From: Streptomyces albipurpureus
Lineage (GTDB): Bacteria > Actinomycetota > Actinomycetes > Streptomycetales > Streptomycetaceae
Assembly (NCBI RefSeq): GCF_023701525.1
Contig: NZ_JAMQAW010000007.1
Coordinates: forward strand, 108,181 to 172,180
Direction: 5' to 3'
Length of the DNA stretch: 64,000 nucleotides
In this document: positions 51,892 through 61,358 of the stretch, piece by piece
Layout of the letters: every line of letters begins with the position of its first letter
How positions within the stretch are numbered: position 1 is the first letter of the stretch
Translations under genes and position numbers: made by a program
Notes under the pieces: generated by a model
Databases searched by the model: none
What the model was told of the DNA's origin: nothing
The model's input: the letters and a program-made list of their open reading frames with translations, nothing else

Positions 51892-52388
51892 GCGGCAGCA
51901 TGCATCCGAATGCCGCATCCACACCGGCTGACCTGGTCGCGCACATGCGTCGGCTGAAGGAGCGATCGGGTCTGACCTATCGACAGATCGCTGCCCGAGC
52001 GGAGGAAGCGGGAGACATCCTGCCGTCCAGCACGATCGCCGGTGCACTCGCGCGGCAGACGTTGCCGCGGGAAGACCTTCTCAAGGCCTTCGTCCGCGCC
52101 TGCACCCGTGACGAGCAGATGGTGCAATCGTGGGCCCAGGCCCACAGGGCGGTCACCGCCCAGGGCCGACAACCCGCGCCCCTCCCCCTTCTCGCCCCCT
52201 CAAGGGCGCGGATCCTCCCGCTGGCATCCCGCAGGGGGGCGAGTCCGCAAAACCGCCGGAGCCGACCGCTGCTCACCCTCATGCTCGCTACCGCCTGTGG
52301 AACAGCCGCCTGGCAGATCATCACCGGAGCTCGCTGGTTCACCAACAGAGCAGGTGGGCCGATATCCGTTCTCCCAAGCAATCAGTAG
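51888..52388 (+). CDS. XRE-family HTH protein with C-terminal membrane segment
   Basis: A GTG at 51888 with AGGGGAG 5 nt upstream gives 166 residues. The HTH is DLVAHMRRLKERSGLTYRQI then AARAEEAGDILPSSTIAGAL (16-56), followed by a helical region (DLLKAFVRACTRDEQMVQSW) usual in streptomycete XRE proteins. Near the C-terminus LLTLMLATACGTAAWQIITG is a likely membrane helix, so the DNA-binding part would be tethered to the membrane. Related in its first 80 residues to the double-HTH protein at 27236. Target unknown. Confidence 0.8.
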   Translation: MSGSMHPNAASTPADLVAHMRRLKERSGLTYRQIAARAEEAGDILPSSTIAGALARQTLPREDLLKAFVRACTRDEQMVQSWAQAHRAVTAQGRQPAPLPLLAPSRARILPLASRRGASPQNRRSRPLLTLMLATACGTAAWQIITGARWFTNRAGGPISVLPSNQ

Positions 52389-52404
52389 AGGCAGACACCC
52401 GCGC

Positions 52405-53640
52405 TCATACTCCCAAGCGGACTCCTGTTGCGGGTGAAGTCGGCGTTGCACCGCCGACCCGGATCGCCCCGTCCGTCACGTCGTAGAAGCGCGGAAGCAG
52501 ACTCGCGAGTGTCGTCTTGCCGGCCCCCGAGGGTCCCACGATCGCGGTCACCTGGCCCGGCGGACAGATGGCGCTGACATCCCCGACCACCGTGGTCACC
52601 CCGTCGTAGGAGAAGGAGACGCGGTCGAACTCGACGCCGTGACCGGATGGCGCCTGTGGCCGTACGGGCTCGGGCAGCGGTGCCCGGGACAGTAGCCGCT
52701 CGATGTCGGCCGCACCCATCCGTCCCTTGCGCACCCCCTGGGAGGCGGTCACGGCGGGGAGGATCGAGTTGGGCAGCCCGATCGCGACGACGAGGAACGC
52801 CACCAGATCCGCGACGGCGAGCGACCCGTGGTCGACGAAGGCCAGCCCGGCGGCCGTCACCACGGTGAGGACGGCCATCTCCGAGCCGAACAGCCGCGAT
52901 GCCGCCGAGCTGTGGCGAACCTCCGCGACCCACGCAGCGAATGCCCGGGTGTGCTCGTCCACGGCGTCGTCGAAGCGGCGCAGGACCCGACCCCCGGTGC
53001 CGAACGTCTTGACCACCTGGATCCCGTCGGCGTACTCGACGCTGGCGGCGCTGATCCGCGCCTCAGCGGCGATCAACCGGTTCATATGGGTCGTCATGGA
53101 CCGCAGGGAAACGCGGTAGCAGACCCCCATCAGTCCCAGTACGCCCAGCACGATCAGCGCCATGGGCAGGTCGACGAAGGCCAGCTAGCCCGTCCCGGCG
53201 ACCATCACCGCAACCGCCCCGGTCAGTTGTCCCAGAGCGTGCGCGATGACCTCGTGCATCTCCTCCAGATCACCCGTCAAGGCCCTCTTGACCTTGCCCG
53301 AGCCCGCAGCACGGAACCAGCCCAACGGCAGTGCGCCCAGGTGGCGCACGATCCGTGTGCGCAGGTCGTGCAGGATCGCCGCGTCCGCGTAGTGCCCCAC
53401 CCGAGAGGACCGCACGAGCAGCAGGAGCCAGAGGCCGGCGCCCCCAGCGCCGATGCCGACCCAGGTCCAGATGGCCGCGTGCGCCCCGGCGGGGTCGTCG
53501 AGCATGAGCCGTGCCATTTCGGCGACGGCGACATAGGGCACGATCCCCGCCGCCGCGCTGAAGGCCGAGAGGAGCGCGCAGGCTATGAGGTGGGTCCGGA
53601 TCGGCGCGAGCAGTCGAGCCAGAGCCCCGGGGGTGCCAGT
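52405..53640 (-). pseudogene. ABC exporter (fused TMD-NBD), interrupted by TAG and 3'-truncated
   Basis: The minus strand reads ALARLLAPIRTHLIACALLS, VAVAEMARLMLDDPAGAHAA, GALPLGWFRAAGSGKVKRAL then a TAG at 53187-53185, and in the same frame LAFVDLPMALIVLGVLGLMG, SVEYADGIQVVKTFG, VSFSYDGVTTVVGDVSAICP and Walker A VGPSGAGKTTLASLLPRFYD. After DGAIRVGGATP the homology ends, so Q-loop, signature and Walker B are missing. Relatives are IrtA/B- or siderophore-type exporters of about 580 residues. The N-terminus near 53640 also lacks a start. Not functional. Confidence 0.75.
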
Positions 53641-53832
53641 CCCCCTGACTGGTCGTCATCCGCACGTGACTCCGCCGTGGTGACCGTGGGTGTGTCCGCT
53701 GTCGTGCTCACGTTTCCGTTCCTCCTCGGGACCGATATCGCCGTCGCCGGGCTCTCCGCATCGCACCGTGTCGTCGACGCCGCCCCCACGGTCATGACCG
53801 GGCTTGGCAAGGCATGCCACCTGACTTCCATC

Positions 53833-53860
53833 TTGAGACTTCAAGGCGACTTGATCTCAA
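53833..53860. promoter_or_regulatory. Nested inverted repeats before the MerR gene
   Basis: Outer TTGAGA/TCTCAA (53833-53838, 53855-53860) encloses inner TCAAG/CTTGA (53841-53845, 53850-53854). The site ends 8 nt before the MerR ATG. MerR proteins bind palindromes inside long promoter spacers, so autoregulation is likely. Confidence 0.55.
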
Positions 53861-53868
53861 ATAGGCCC

Positions 53869-54510
53869 ATGGATGATCCACTTGGAGTCTCGATCGGCCA
53901 GGCGGCGGCCCTCTATGGCCTTGCTCCCTCGACGCTGCGGTGGTGGGAGTCCCAGCGGGGGCTTCCTGAGCCACCCCGCGTCAACGGCCGTCGGGTCTAC
54001 ACCGAGACCGAACTCCGCCGCATCGGACTCGCCTATCTGTGCTGCGTCGTTGCGGCCATGCCTCTTGAACAGTCATCTGTGGTCACCTCAGGAAGCCGGA
54101 ATCGACGCTGGCAGAGCACGGTGCGGCACCATGCCGAGCTGATCGAAGAGAAGATCAAGCAGTTGCAGAGCGCCCATGCCTATCTGTTGCACCTGCTGCA
54201 ATGCCCAGACGACGACATCGTCAGTCAATGTCCGGATCTCGATGATGAATTGATGAGTCACACCCCGCGTCGGCGGATCGCCACTCAGGGGCTCGTCGCG
54301 GCTGCCCGGTCGATCTCCCACAGCGAGCCGGCCCAGCGGCAGCGTGATGAAAATGGTTCAGCGCGTGATGAAAACGCCGCCCCATCGGGTCGCTGCGCCA
54401 TCTGCGCGGGACCCCTCAACCAACCGGCGCGCGGCCGCCGCCGCACCTACTGCTCGCGGGCATGCCAACAACGGCAGTATCGGCGGAACGCGGACCGCCC
54501 CTCGGTATAG
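53869..54510 (+). CDS. MerR-family regulator with C-terminal Cys4 motif
   Basis: A 213-residue protein. The MerR winged HTH is GVSIGQAAALYGLAPSTLRW then WESQRGLPEPPRVNGRRVYT and ETELRRIGLAYLCCVVAAMP (6-65). A coiled coil (HHAELIEEKIKQLQSAHAYL) mediates dimerisation. The tail is CAIC (176-179) and YCSRAC (C195, C199), a C-x2-C-x15-C-x3-C zinc-finger-like motif not part of classical MerR proteins. No SD; the start is 8 nt after the palindromes. Sensing by the Cys4 site (metal or redox) is a guess. Confidence 0.85.
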   Translation: MDDPLGVSIGQAAALYGLAPSTLRWWESQRGLPEPPRVNGRRVYTETELRRIGLAYLCCVVAAMPLEQSSVVTSGSRNRRWQSTVRHHAELIEEKIKQLQSAHAYLLHLLQCPDDDIVSQCPDLDDELMSHTPRRRIATQGLVAAARSISHSEPAQRQRDENGSARDENAAPSGRCAICAGPLNQPARGRRRTYCSRACQQRQYRRNADRPSV

Positions 54511-55306
54511 CCCTGCTTGCCGCGGCGGACCACCGGGAGTACCTCGGGAAGCGGTCATACCCAAGAAGCGCTCAGCCAGGCCCCTGTCGACCGAGCCAGG
54601 AGCAGGGTTCGCCATCATGACCCCGGGTGGTGGAGGTGTCTTCGAGGCATGCCCTGTCAGCGGGTGGCGGCGAACGCCGGGGGCTGGTCACCGCCTGGAG
54701 GTGGACCCCACCGTTGATCTGGATGCCCCTGCTGGAGGCGGGGTTGCACCGCACCTCGGTCACCGGGCGGCCATCCGCCCGAGGAGTGGCGAAGAGGATG
54801 TTCACGCGCTGTACGGTCCCGACCTTGGGCCGCGATCGGGCTGATCGGATGCGCGGCGCGGGTGCTGGTGGCGTCCGCTGCTCGGGGCAACGCCCGGCGC
54901 ACCGTCAGGTCACGAGCCATGACCCTCGGTGTCACTGCGCCGTGCCGCCCGGCGGCCGGCGTCGCCAGCTGGCCTGGCCGGTCCCGCCGGTTCGTCGACC
55001 GCGCCACCGGAACCAGCCCGGCGAACCCCGAGGCGGAGTTCCACTTCCGCAAATGTCCGAGAACCGAGCGTGATGCTCGAAAATCGACCGCGATGTCCGA
55101 GGGCGCAGGGACCCGAGGGGCGGCCCCGGGATCGGCGCAGCGAACTCCCCGGCCTCTCAAACCGGCACCGACCCCGCCTAGGGCCGCGCATGGTGGATCC
55201 CGGTGATCCCCCCACGGCGAAGGCCGGGTGTTCTCACCGAAGGCCGGTCGGTGCGGTGCCTTCTCACCGTACGTCGGGCGGGCTGGTCAGAGCGCGGATC
55301 GGCGAA
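54511..55306. other. Gap without a recognisable gene
   Basis: Minus-strand text near 54800-54690 (NILFATPRADGRPVTEVRCN) is protein-like but unassigned. No ribosome sites or RNA features seen. Confidence 0.35.
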
Positions 55307-55344
55307 GGGGGTTCCGTCCGCTGGTGTGAACGGACGGAACCCCC
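55307..55344. terminator. 14-bp perfect terminator hairpin
   Basis: GGGGGTTCCGTCCG (55307-55320) and CGGACGGAACCCCC (55331-55344), loop of 10 nt, 20 nt beyond the stop of the leftward hydrolase gene at 55364. Confidence 0.85.
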
Positions 55345-55363
55345 GATCAACGTGTGCCCGGGG

Positions 55364-56569
55364 TCAGTCGGTGAGCCGATCCGTGATCCAGGTGCACAGC
55401 TCCTCGGTCATGGTGGTGTGCGCGGTGGTCGTGGACGAACAGAGGAATTCGTCCAACTCGCTCTCCTCCGGGCCGACTTCGCCGATGTTCGCGTACAGGT
55501 CATCCTGCTTGTCGATGTCGCGGATCGCGACCGCACTGACCGTGGGGACGAAGCACACGTCCTCATGGGACAGGTCCGTCCTGCCTCCGAGCTTCCTCAT
55601 GGTGTCGGCGAGGATCTTGTAGGTGTGCAGGGTTCCGCCCGGTGCGCCGTCCAGTTCGGGGAAACCGTCGGTGGTGATGGTCTTCTCGGCCTTGGGGAAC
55701 CTGCGGTTGAGGTAGGCGGCCGTCACGTCGTCGCCCTGGGCCTGGGTGTAGAACGTGGTGCCCGGGTAGATCCGGTCGATCCGCAGCGCGGCCTCGCCGG
55801 GCTTCACCTCCGGCAGGCCGATCCCGTCGGCGCGACCGTTCGCCACACCGATCTTCATCGGGATCTGCGGCCAGTTGCCGACCCGTTCCCGGGCCGCCAG
55901 GAACTCCGTGCGCTCCGGGGCGATGCCGATCTCGCCGGTGTCCTTGTCGTAGTGCTGCCACAGCATCTGACGCGCGGCCGGGCTGTTCATCTGCTTCGCG
56001 AAGTCGTTCGGGAAGGGGATGAAGTGGGAGAACGCCTGTACCCCGACCGGGATGGAAGCGCCGCGGTGCGGGCTGTCGAAGGAGAAGTACAGCGCGGTCT
56101 GGTGGTCCATCCGCTGTGTTTCCATCTTGGCGAGTGCGTAGCGGGTGACGATGCCGCCCATGCTGAAGCCGCCGACGACCAGACGGGCGCGACCCGCCTT
56201 CTCGGCGGTGGCCCGCATGATGGCGGCCTCGGCCGCCTCCGCGTTGTGCAGGATCGACGCGCTGCGTTCCTCAAAGCCGAGCAGGATCACGTCCCTGCCG
56301 CGTCGGCGCAGGTCGCTGATGAACTGGTAGCCGCTCTCCAGCCCTTGGTAGAGCAGGTCGAGCTTGCTTCGGCCGAGGTTGAAGCCGTCGGCCATGATGA
56401 CGGGCCGGGCGAGACCGCCGGGGTTGCCCTCGCCGGGGAAGAGCCAGGCGAAGCCGTTCGGCAGGGTCCACTCCTCGTGCTCCGGCACCTGGATCGTTCC
56501 GGCGGCTTCGGCGGTCAGCGGACCGCCGACAGTGAACGAACCGACGTTCGGCTCGGTCGTCTCAGACAT
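55364..56569 (-). CDS. Alpha/beta hydrolase (lipase/esterase-like)
   Basis: From ATG 56569 (AGGAG 6 nt upstream) 401 residues. The nucleophile elbow is GFSMGG with S136; the preceding strand RARLVVGG and oxyanion-side VIMADGFNLGRSKLDLL fit the fold. A large cap follows (residues 160-330), with FSFDSPHRGASIPVGVQAFS as in lipase-like family members acting on triacylglycerol or polyester. No signal peptide is evident, so location is unclear. Acid and His of the triad are likely D and H in the last third (SHEDVCFVP) but cannot be fixed. Single gene with a strong terminator. Confidence 0.8.
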   Translation of the reverse strand: MSETTEPNVGSFTVGGPLTAEAAGTIQVPEHEEWTLPNGFAWLFPGEGNPGGLARPVIMADGFNLGRSKLDLLYQGLESGYQFISDLRRRGRDVILLGFEERSASILHNAEAAEAAIMRATAEKAGRARLVVGGFSMGGIVTRYALAKMETQRMDHQTALYFSFDSPHRGASIPVGVQAFSHFIPFPNDFAKQMNSPAARQMLWQHYDKDTGEIGIAPERTEFLAARERVGNWPQIPMKIGVANGRADGIGLPEVKPGEAALRIDRIYPGTTFYTQAQGDDVTAAYLNRRFPKAEKTITTDGFPELDGAPGGTLHTYKILADTMRKLGGRTDLSHEDVCFVPTVSAVAIRDIDKQDDLYANIGEVGPEESELDEFLCSSTTTAHTTMTEELCTWITDRLTD

Positions 56570-57091
56570 GGTCGTACTCCTGACAGAAGAGAGGGGGGTG
56601 GGTGAGACGACGTCATCATGGGGGCGAACCGGGCGCCTCACTTTTCCGAGCGGCGGGGTTCACCACTTCTGATGGATCAAGCGCGGGAAGCGTTTAACGT
56701 GCCCCCCGGATGCCATTGGCCTGTTCTCGTCGTCCGCCCGTTTGTCACACCGATTCCACACCGAGGAAGCACCACACCGCCGCGCGTCGTGGGATCGGCC
56801 ACGGGCCGAACACCCGCCGCCACACCCTGGCCTTCGTATCAGCGCCGGAACGGGCCGCTCACCCCGTGGTGGCGCACAGCCTCCCGTGGAGCGCGCTCAG
56901 CCTCCGCTGCGACAGACCGGCTGCCCGAGGACGCGGGTGGCGGAAGTCGGTACGTGCAGGAGCTCGGCGTGCCGGGGCGCCTTCGGGAAGCGGCCGGTGT
57001 GGTCGGTACCGGTGACCGCTGGGGAACGCGAGCGACACGGCGGTAAGTCGCGATGGAATTCCGGCCACCCGTCCGAAGTCAGCTGTCCCGA
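56570..57091. other. Gap without a recognisable gene
   Basis: Upstream region of two divergent genes. Nothing recognised except the promoter at its right edge. Confidence 0.4.
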
Positions 57092-57119
57092 CTGTCAGTT
57101 CATTCCTCAGGTATAGGGT
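57092..57119 (+). promoter_or_regulatory. -35/-10 pair for a leaderless message
   Basis: CTGTCA (57092-57097), 16-bp spacer, TAGGGT (57114-57119), then 6 nt to the ATG at 57126. No SD is present. Confidence 0.55.
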
Positions 57120-57125
57120 CGCACC

Positions 57126-57872
57126 ATGGCGCTGCAACTCTTTCAGCTGAATTTCAAAGCCCGGGACGACTCGGGGCTGGGGCGGTTCTGGGCGGAGGCG
57201 CTCGGCTGGAGTGTTTCCAGCAAGGAACCCGGTGCGACCAGCGTCAAGCCCGTGGGTTCCGTATGGCCGGACCCCGCCGCCGTGCGTATCGATGTCATCG
57301 CCGTCCCAGACCCCGGAACAGTGAGAAACCGCGCGCACATCGAACTCGCCACCACCTCTGCCGCCCATCACACGGAGATGGTCGCGCGTCTGAAGGAACT
57401 CGGTGCCACCCCCGCCGATGCGGGCGAGGGCGACCTCCCGCGGACAGTTCTTGCCGACCCGGAAGGCAACGTGTTCTGCGTCCTTGAGCCTCGGGAGACC
57501 CGTCAAGACGCCGGGCCGATCGCCGCGGTGGTCGTCGACTGTGCGGACCCGCGGGCCATGGCCCGGTTCTGGCGCGAGGCGATGGACTGGACCGTGGACG
57601 AGGTGACCGACGATCATGCGCTACTGCGCTCCGCCAAGGGTGGCGGCCCCCAGCTGGAGTTCCTCCGCACGCCCCACCTGTTGGACCCGCGGCACCGCGT
57701 TCATCTCGATCTAGCGCCCTACCCCTTTGACCATGACGGTCAAGCGGCGCAGGTGGCCCGGCTCAAGGCCCTCGGTGCGACGACCCCCGTCGACGCGGGC
57801 CAGGGCAACTTCCCCTGGAAGGTGCTGGCCGACCCGGAGGGCAACGAGTTCTGCGTCCTGGGCCCGGCCTGA
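57126..57872 (+). CDS. VOC-superfamily (glyoxalase/bleomycin-resistance) double-domain protein
   Basis: A 248-residue protein of two tandem VOC domains. The first starts LFQLNFKARDDSGLGRFWAE and ends TVLADPEGNVFCVLEP; the second starts VVVDCADPRAMARFWREAMD and ends KVLADPEGNEFCVLGPA, so the domains are clear duplicates. The two AHIELATTS and RVHLDLAPY strands carry the metal-ligand positions (H and E). Members detoxify or bind small molecules; the exact role cannot be read. Leaderless start. Confidence 0.92.
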   Translation: MALQLFQLNFKARDDSGLGRFWAEALGWSVSSKEPGATSVKPVGSVWPDPAAVRIDVIAVPDPGTVRNRAHIELATTSAAHHTEMVARLKELGATPADAGEGDLPRTVLADPEGNVFCVLEPRETRQDAGPIAAVVVDCADPRAMARFWREAMDWTVDEVTDDHALLRSAKGGGPQLEFLRTPHLLDPRHRVHLDLAPYPFDHDGQAAQVARLKALGATTPVDAGQGNFPWKVLADPEGNEFCVLGPA

Positions 57873-57880
57873 CGCGGAGC

Positions 57881-57906
57881 CCGCCACCGCCACCGCCACC
57901 GCCACC
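57881..57906. repeat. Tandem hexamer CCGCCA, about 4.5 copies
   Basis: Exact repeats just after the VOC stop, between genes. Confidence 0.9.
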
Positions 57907-58136
57907 GAAATCATCAACGGCGTCCCAGCCTGTCCGGTTCCTGCTAGCAGTCACTCAGCAGCTGGTGGGCTGCCCCGAATCCTGCGGTGACATGGATGGG
58001 GACCGAATGCCTCGGCCCCCTCCACCGGGCAAGCACTCCGACCGCGATCGGGCCGGCCGCTCCCCCTACCTCACGGCCTGGCCCTGACAGGGATTCCGGC
58101 CATGGTCCTTCACCGGGGTGGCCCCGCGGAGAGTGA

Positions 58137-58505
58137 TCAGCAGGAACGCCACTCCGCGGATGCTGTGCCGTTGAAGTACCTGCCCGCGTCGGCGTACACG
58201 GTGAAGGACCGGGATGTACCCGCCGGGCCCACCTGCGGGCTCTGCTTGTGCCCGCCGCCGGCGTAGTAGAACTTGATGAACGGGCACCTTCCGTCAGCCC
58301 TCGCGTCGTAGATCGTGCCGCTCGCGGTGTTCCCGTTACAGATCTGTCCGCTTCCCCCGCCTTCGGTTCGCGTCTTGTTCCACCCGACACATGCCAGAGC
58401 GTCGTCGCTCTCACTGCCGGCCGCAATTGCGGGTGTCGCTAAGATACTCGCGCCGAGCATGAGAGCGCCCAGAAAACCGCCGACGCGGAAAGTCGAAGCC
58501 TTCAT
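58137..58505 (-). CDS. Small secreted cysteine-containing protein
   Basis: From ATG 58505, with GGAGGAGAAAG 4 nt upstream, 122 residues. A signal peptide (FRVGGFLGALMLGASILATP, cleavage near AIA-AG, 28) leaves a mature domain of about 94 residues with four cysteines (LACVGW, QICNG, GRCPF and the C-terminal WRSC), likely two disulfides, and aromatic/glycine-rich strands (FIKFYYAGGGHKQSP). Function unknown; a secreted inhibitor or cell-surface domain is possible. Resembles the smaller protein at 30839 in overall style but not in detail. Confidence 0.8.
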   Translation of the reverse strand: MKASTFRVGGFLGALMLGASILATPAIAAGSESDDALACVGWNKTRTEGGGSGQICNGNTASGTIYDARADGRCPFIKFYYAGGGHKQSPQVGPAGTSRSFTVYADAGRYFNGTASAEWRSC

Positions 58506-59109
58506 TGCTTTCTCCTCCACTAAGAACCTCAGGGCGGGTGTTCCTCTCCCTGACTGACGTGAACTCTAGGTCACGGCGGTGGAGTTCAGAAGGCTCAGAA
58601 AGGTTGAAAGAAGGGCGTGCCAAGGGCGCGGAATGGGCGTGAATTCATGGCACGTACCGTCTCGAATTTGCCGAGGATTCTCCGCCCGCATTTGTGCTGG
58701 CGGTCCTTTCGTCCAGGACGGGACTGCGGCCGTTGTGTCTGCCGGACGCCCGGTGAGCGGGTCGTTGCTCGCCTATGCCGTTGACACTGCCTGCGGCCGC
58801 AACACCGAAGGCCGGGTCGCGCTGGTTCCGGCCTGGCGGGCGACCTACCGTGCCCGCCAGGCCCCGCGTCCGGGAAAAGTGTACGGAGTCCGACTGCCCC
58901 CAACGCCCGTGATACCACCGCGGGGCCGATGCTGTCCGGGGCGGGTGCGGAAGCGGGCCGTACCGGGGCCAGGAGGCTGCGGGCGACGCCCGGGCCGCGG
59001 GTACCAACCGCACCCGGCGTGGCCGGGGAACTGCCTCAGACCAGTGCCGCAGCCAGCCTGGCACGCCGGGAACCACCTCACGCCAGTGTCACTGGACTGG
59101 GACGCCTCG
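58506..59109. other. Gap without a recognisable gene
   Basis: The rightward frame that becomes the membrane gene is open back to 58579 but codon use and content upstream of 59122 do not look coding. Nothing else seen. Confidence 0.4.
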
Positions 59110-59115
59110 TACGAT
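59110..59115 (+). promoter_or_regulatory. -10 box TACGAT placed for leaderless transcription
   Basis: TACGAT ends 6 nt before ATG 59122 and no SD is found, the same arrangement as at 23639 and 57114. Confidence 0.5.
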
Positions 59116-59121
59116 GCGGCA

Positions 59122-60003
59122 ATGACAGCCGAATCGGTCTCAACGCGCTCCCTCTACGTCCATGGGCTCAAGGGGAACGTCTGGCTGGACAACGGGGTGA
59201 TCGTCCTCCAACAGGACGGACTGCGGCGGCGTATACCGCTGGCAGCCGTACACGGCGTCGAAGTCAGTGTCGGAAGGTACAAACGGCCCGCAGTGGAGAT
59301 CACCCTGCGTACGGGCGAGGGGTCGGAACCTGTTCGCTACGAGTTGGACGGCCGCAGTTTTGTGACGGCGAATCTCTTCGCGGAGACGGTTACCGCCGCA
59401 CTACCCGCCGCACACGCCGCACACCCGATGGACAACGGCACAGAACTGGTCGTCGAAGAAGCCGACCCACAGGCCCGGCAGCGAACCGCGGAGCAGCAGC
59501 GACAAGGCCGACGGCTCGTGATCGTCTTGGTGACGTGTCTGGTCCTGTGGGTGGCTGGGCTGGTGACCGTCGCGGTAGCGGGTGAGTCGGACTCACTCAC
59601 GTTCTGGCTGGCGGGAACCGCTCCCCTACTCGGCGGGCTCGGCCTGGTCGCGGGGCTGGTGTTCACGGTGCGGGGCTGGGTGATCCGACGCCGCCGAGGG
59701 GTAGGGGTAGTGGCGGTGTTCGATCGGCGCGAGGGCAGACACAAGGTCTTCGTGTTCATCGACAACGCCGGCGAACGGCAGGAGTACAACGCAAACCCTA
59801 CCGTCCGTACGATCGCCGAGGACCCGCCACGCATTCAGGTCATCCACGACCCGCTCGGCAGAGTAGGCGCTCAGCCATACGAATCGGTGGCCGCGCTGGT
59901 AGCCAGGTGCACTTTCTACACAGTGATCGGCCTGCCTCTGCTGGCTGGCGGGTTGTACGCCCTCCCCTACCAGCTAGCCCGCGTGCTCTTCCCGAGCGAC
60001 TGA
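59122..60003 (+). CDS. Membrane protein with cytoplasmic PH-like N-terminal part, unknown family
   Basis: A 293-residue protein. Residues 1-95 are strand-rich (RSLYVHGLKGNVWLDNGVIV; QDGLRRRIPLAAVHGVEVSV) and look like a PH-type/DUF fold that reads IDxxxxV-type ligand surfaces. Then a charged linker, two membrane helices (LVIVLVTCLVLWVAGLVTVA; TAPLLGGLGLVAGLVFTVRG), a second small soluble part (GVGVVAVFDRREGRHKVFVF) and a last helix near the C-terminus. No relatives recalled. Start at 59122 is chosen from the leaderless promoter and codon bias. Confidence 0.65.
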   Translation: MTAESVSTRSLYVHGLKGNVWLDNGVIVLQQDGLRRRIPLAAVHGVEVSVGRYKRPAVEITLRTGEGSEPVRYELDGRSFVTANLFAETVTAALPAAHAAHPMDNGTELVVEEADPQARQRTAEQQRQGRRLVIVLVTCLVLWVAGLVTVAVAGESDSLTFWLAGTAPLLGGLGLVAGLVFTVRGWVIRRRRGVGVVAVFDRREGRHKVFVFIDNAGERQEYNANPTVRTIAEDPPRIQVIHDPLGRVGAQPYESVAALVARCTFYTVIGLPLLAGGLYALPYQLARVLFPSD

Positions 60004-60445
60004 ACCAGACGCTGGCACCACCGCAGGGGAACGCGCCGACCACTCCCACCCCACAGCAAGCATCCGACAGAGGACTGGCCTCCGAACAACGCACCGGAGA
60101 CCCGGGGCTCCTTCCTGTCCGAGGGAGCGTGGAATGGGCGTGCCAGCGCGTGCCAGGCATCGCGTTGCAGCGGGTGGTTGGCGAAGTCTGCGAATCAGGA
60201 CCCAGGCGCGGTCACGACGCCTGGGCCCGTGCCATCCACCAAGGCAGTCCGGAGCTGTCAGGAGTGGTTTGACGGGGAGACGGCGGGTTGCCAGTGGGAC
60301 ATGAGGACCTCCGTTTGACGAGGGTGCGCGCCGGCAGTCGCGCCACCCCATACGGAGGCCCTCTTCTTGTCCAGCGGGTTCGCCCGTCGCCAACATCCGT
60401 GGTCAGCGGACCAGGAGATCGGGCACGGCGGGACGAACTCGACGG
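60004..60445. other. Gap without a recognisable gene
   Basis: Between the membrane gene and the prpB stop. Open frames without starts or families. Confidence 0.4.
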
Positions 60446-61348
60446 TCAGTCAGCCTCCAGTTGGAAGTTGAAGACGGAGGAGTCGAAACGGTTGTAGCTC
60501 TCGTAGTCCAGGAGGTCATACAGGTCGCGCCGGTGCTGCATCTCATCGAGCCGGTCTGTCAGCGAACCCTGGTCGAGCAGCGTGCTCAGGCCACGGTCAG
60601 CCGCTCCCATCGCCAGTCTCAGCAGTGAGACGGGCCAGATCACGATGTTGACCCCGACATCCCCCAGCTGGTCGACGGTGAAGAGTTCGCTCTTACCGAA
60701 CTCGGTCATGTTCGCAAGGAGCGGCACGTCGATCGCGGCGCGCACCTGGGCGAACTCGTCCAGGGTCCGCAGCGCCTCCGGGAAGATCGCGTCCGCCCCG
60801 GCGTCCACCAGCCGTCGCGCCCGCTCGATCGTTGCCTCCAACCCCTCGACCGCGCGCACATCGGTGCGAGCCACGATGAGGAAGTCGGGGTCGCGCCGAG
60901 CGTCGACGGCTGCCCGGATCCGTCGCGCTGCCGCCCCAGCGTCGACGACCTGTTTGCCGTCGAGGTGGCCGCAGCGCTTCGGGTTCACCTGGTCCTCGAT
61001 GTGCAGACCCGCGAGACCGGCGTCCTCAAGCTCCTGGACCGTGCGCGCGACATTCATCGGCTCCCCGAAACCCGTGTCGGCATCGGCGAGCGCGGGAAGG
61101 TCGGTGACGCGGGTGATCTGGCGCGTGCGCCCGGCGACCTCGGTGAGCGTGGTGAGCCCGATGTCCGGAAGGCCGAGGTCCGCGCTCAGCACCGCGCCGG
61201 ATACATAGACGCCGTCGAAGCCACGGCGCTCGATGAGCCGCGCGGAGAGCGGGTTGAAGGCACCTGGCAATCGCAGCAGTTCGCCGGAGGCCAGTCGTTG
61301 GCGAAAGGACCGGCGCTTGTCCGAATCGGTTTGCGTCGTGTAGAGCAT
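60446..61348 (-). CDS. prpB: Methylisocitrate lyase
   Basis: A 300-residue TIM-barrel enzyme that splits 2-methylisocitrate to pyruvate and succinate, the last step of the 2-methylcitrate cycle for propionyl-CoA. The catalytic cysteine C126 is in the KRCGH motif (124-128), and the magnesium/substrate loop ALADADTGFGEP (87-98) and FLIVARTDVRAVEG are present. These features separate it from plain isocitrate lyases. 10 nt after prpD in the leftward gntR-prpD-prpB operon. prpC (methylcitrate synthase) is not in the window. Confidence 0.95.
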   Translation of the reverse strand: MLYTTQTDSDKRRSFRQRLASGELLRLPGAFNPLSARLIERRGFDGVYVSGAVLSADLGLPDIGLTTLTEVAGRTRQITRVTDLPALADADTGFGEPMNVARTVQELEDAGLAGLHIEDQVNPKRCGHLDGKQVVDAGAAARRIRAAVDARRDPDFLIVARTDVRAVEGLEATIERARRLVDAGADAIFPEALRTLDEFAQVRAAIDVPLLANMTEFGKSELFTVDQLGDVGVNIVIWPVSLLRLAMGAADRGLSTLLDQGSLTDRLDEMQHRRDLYDLLDYESYNRFDSSVFNFQLEAD

Positions 61349-61358
61349 CGCTGGCTCC

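Noticed and set aside
54929..56605. 558-codon plus-strand frame opposite the alpha/beta hydrolase
   Set aside because: The hydrolase has a nucleophile elbow, SD and terminator; the plus frame has none of these.
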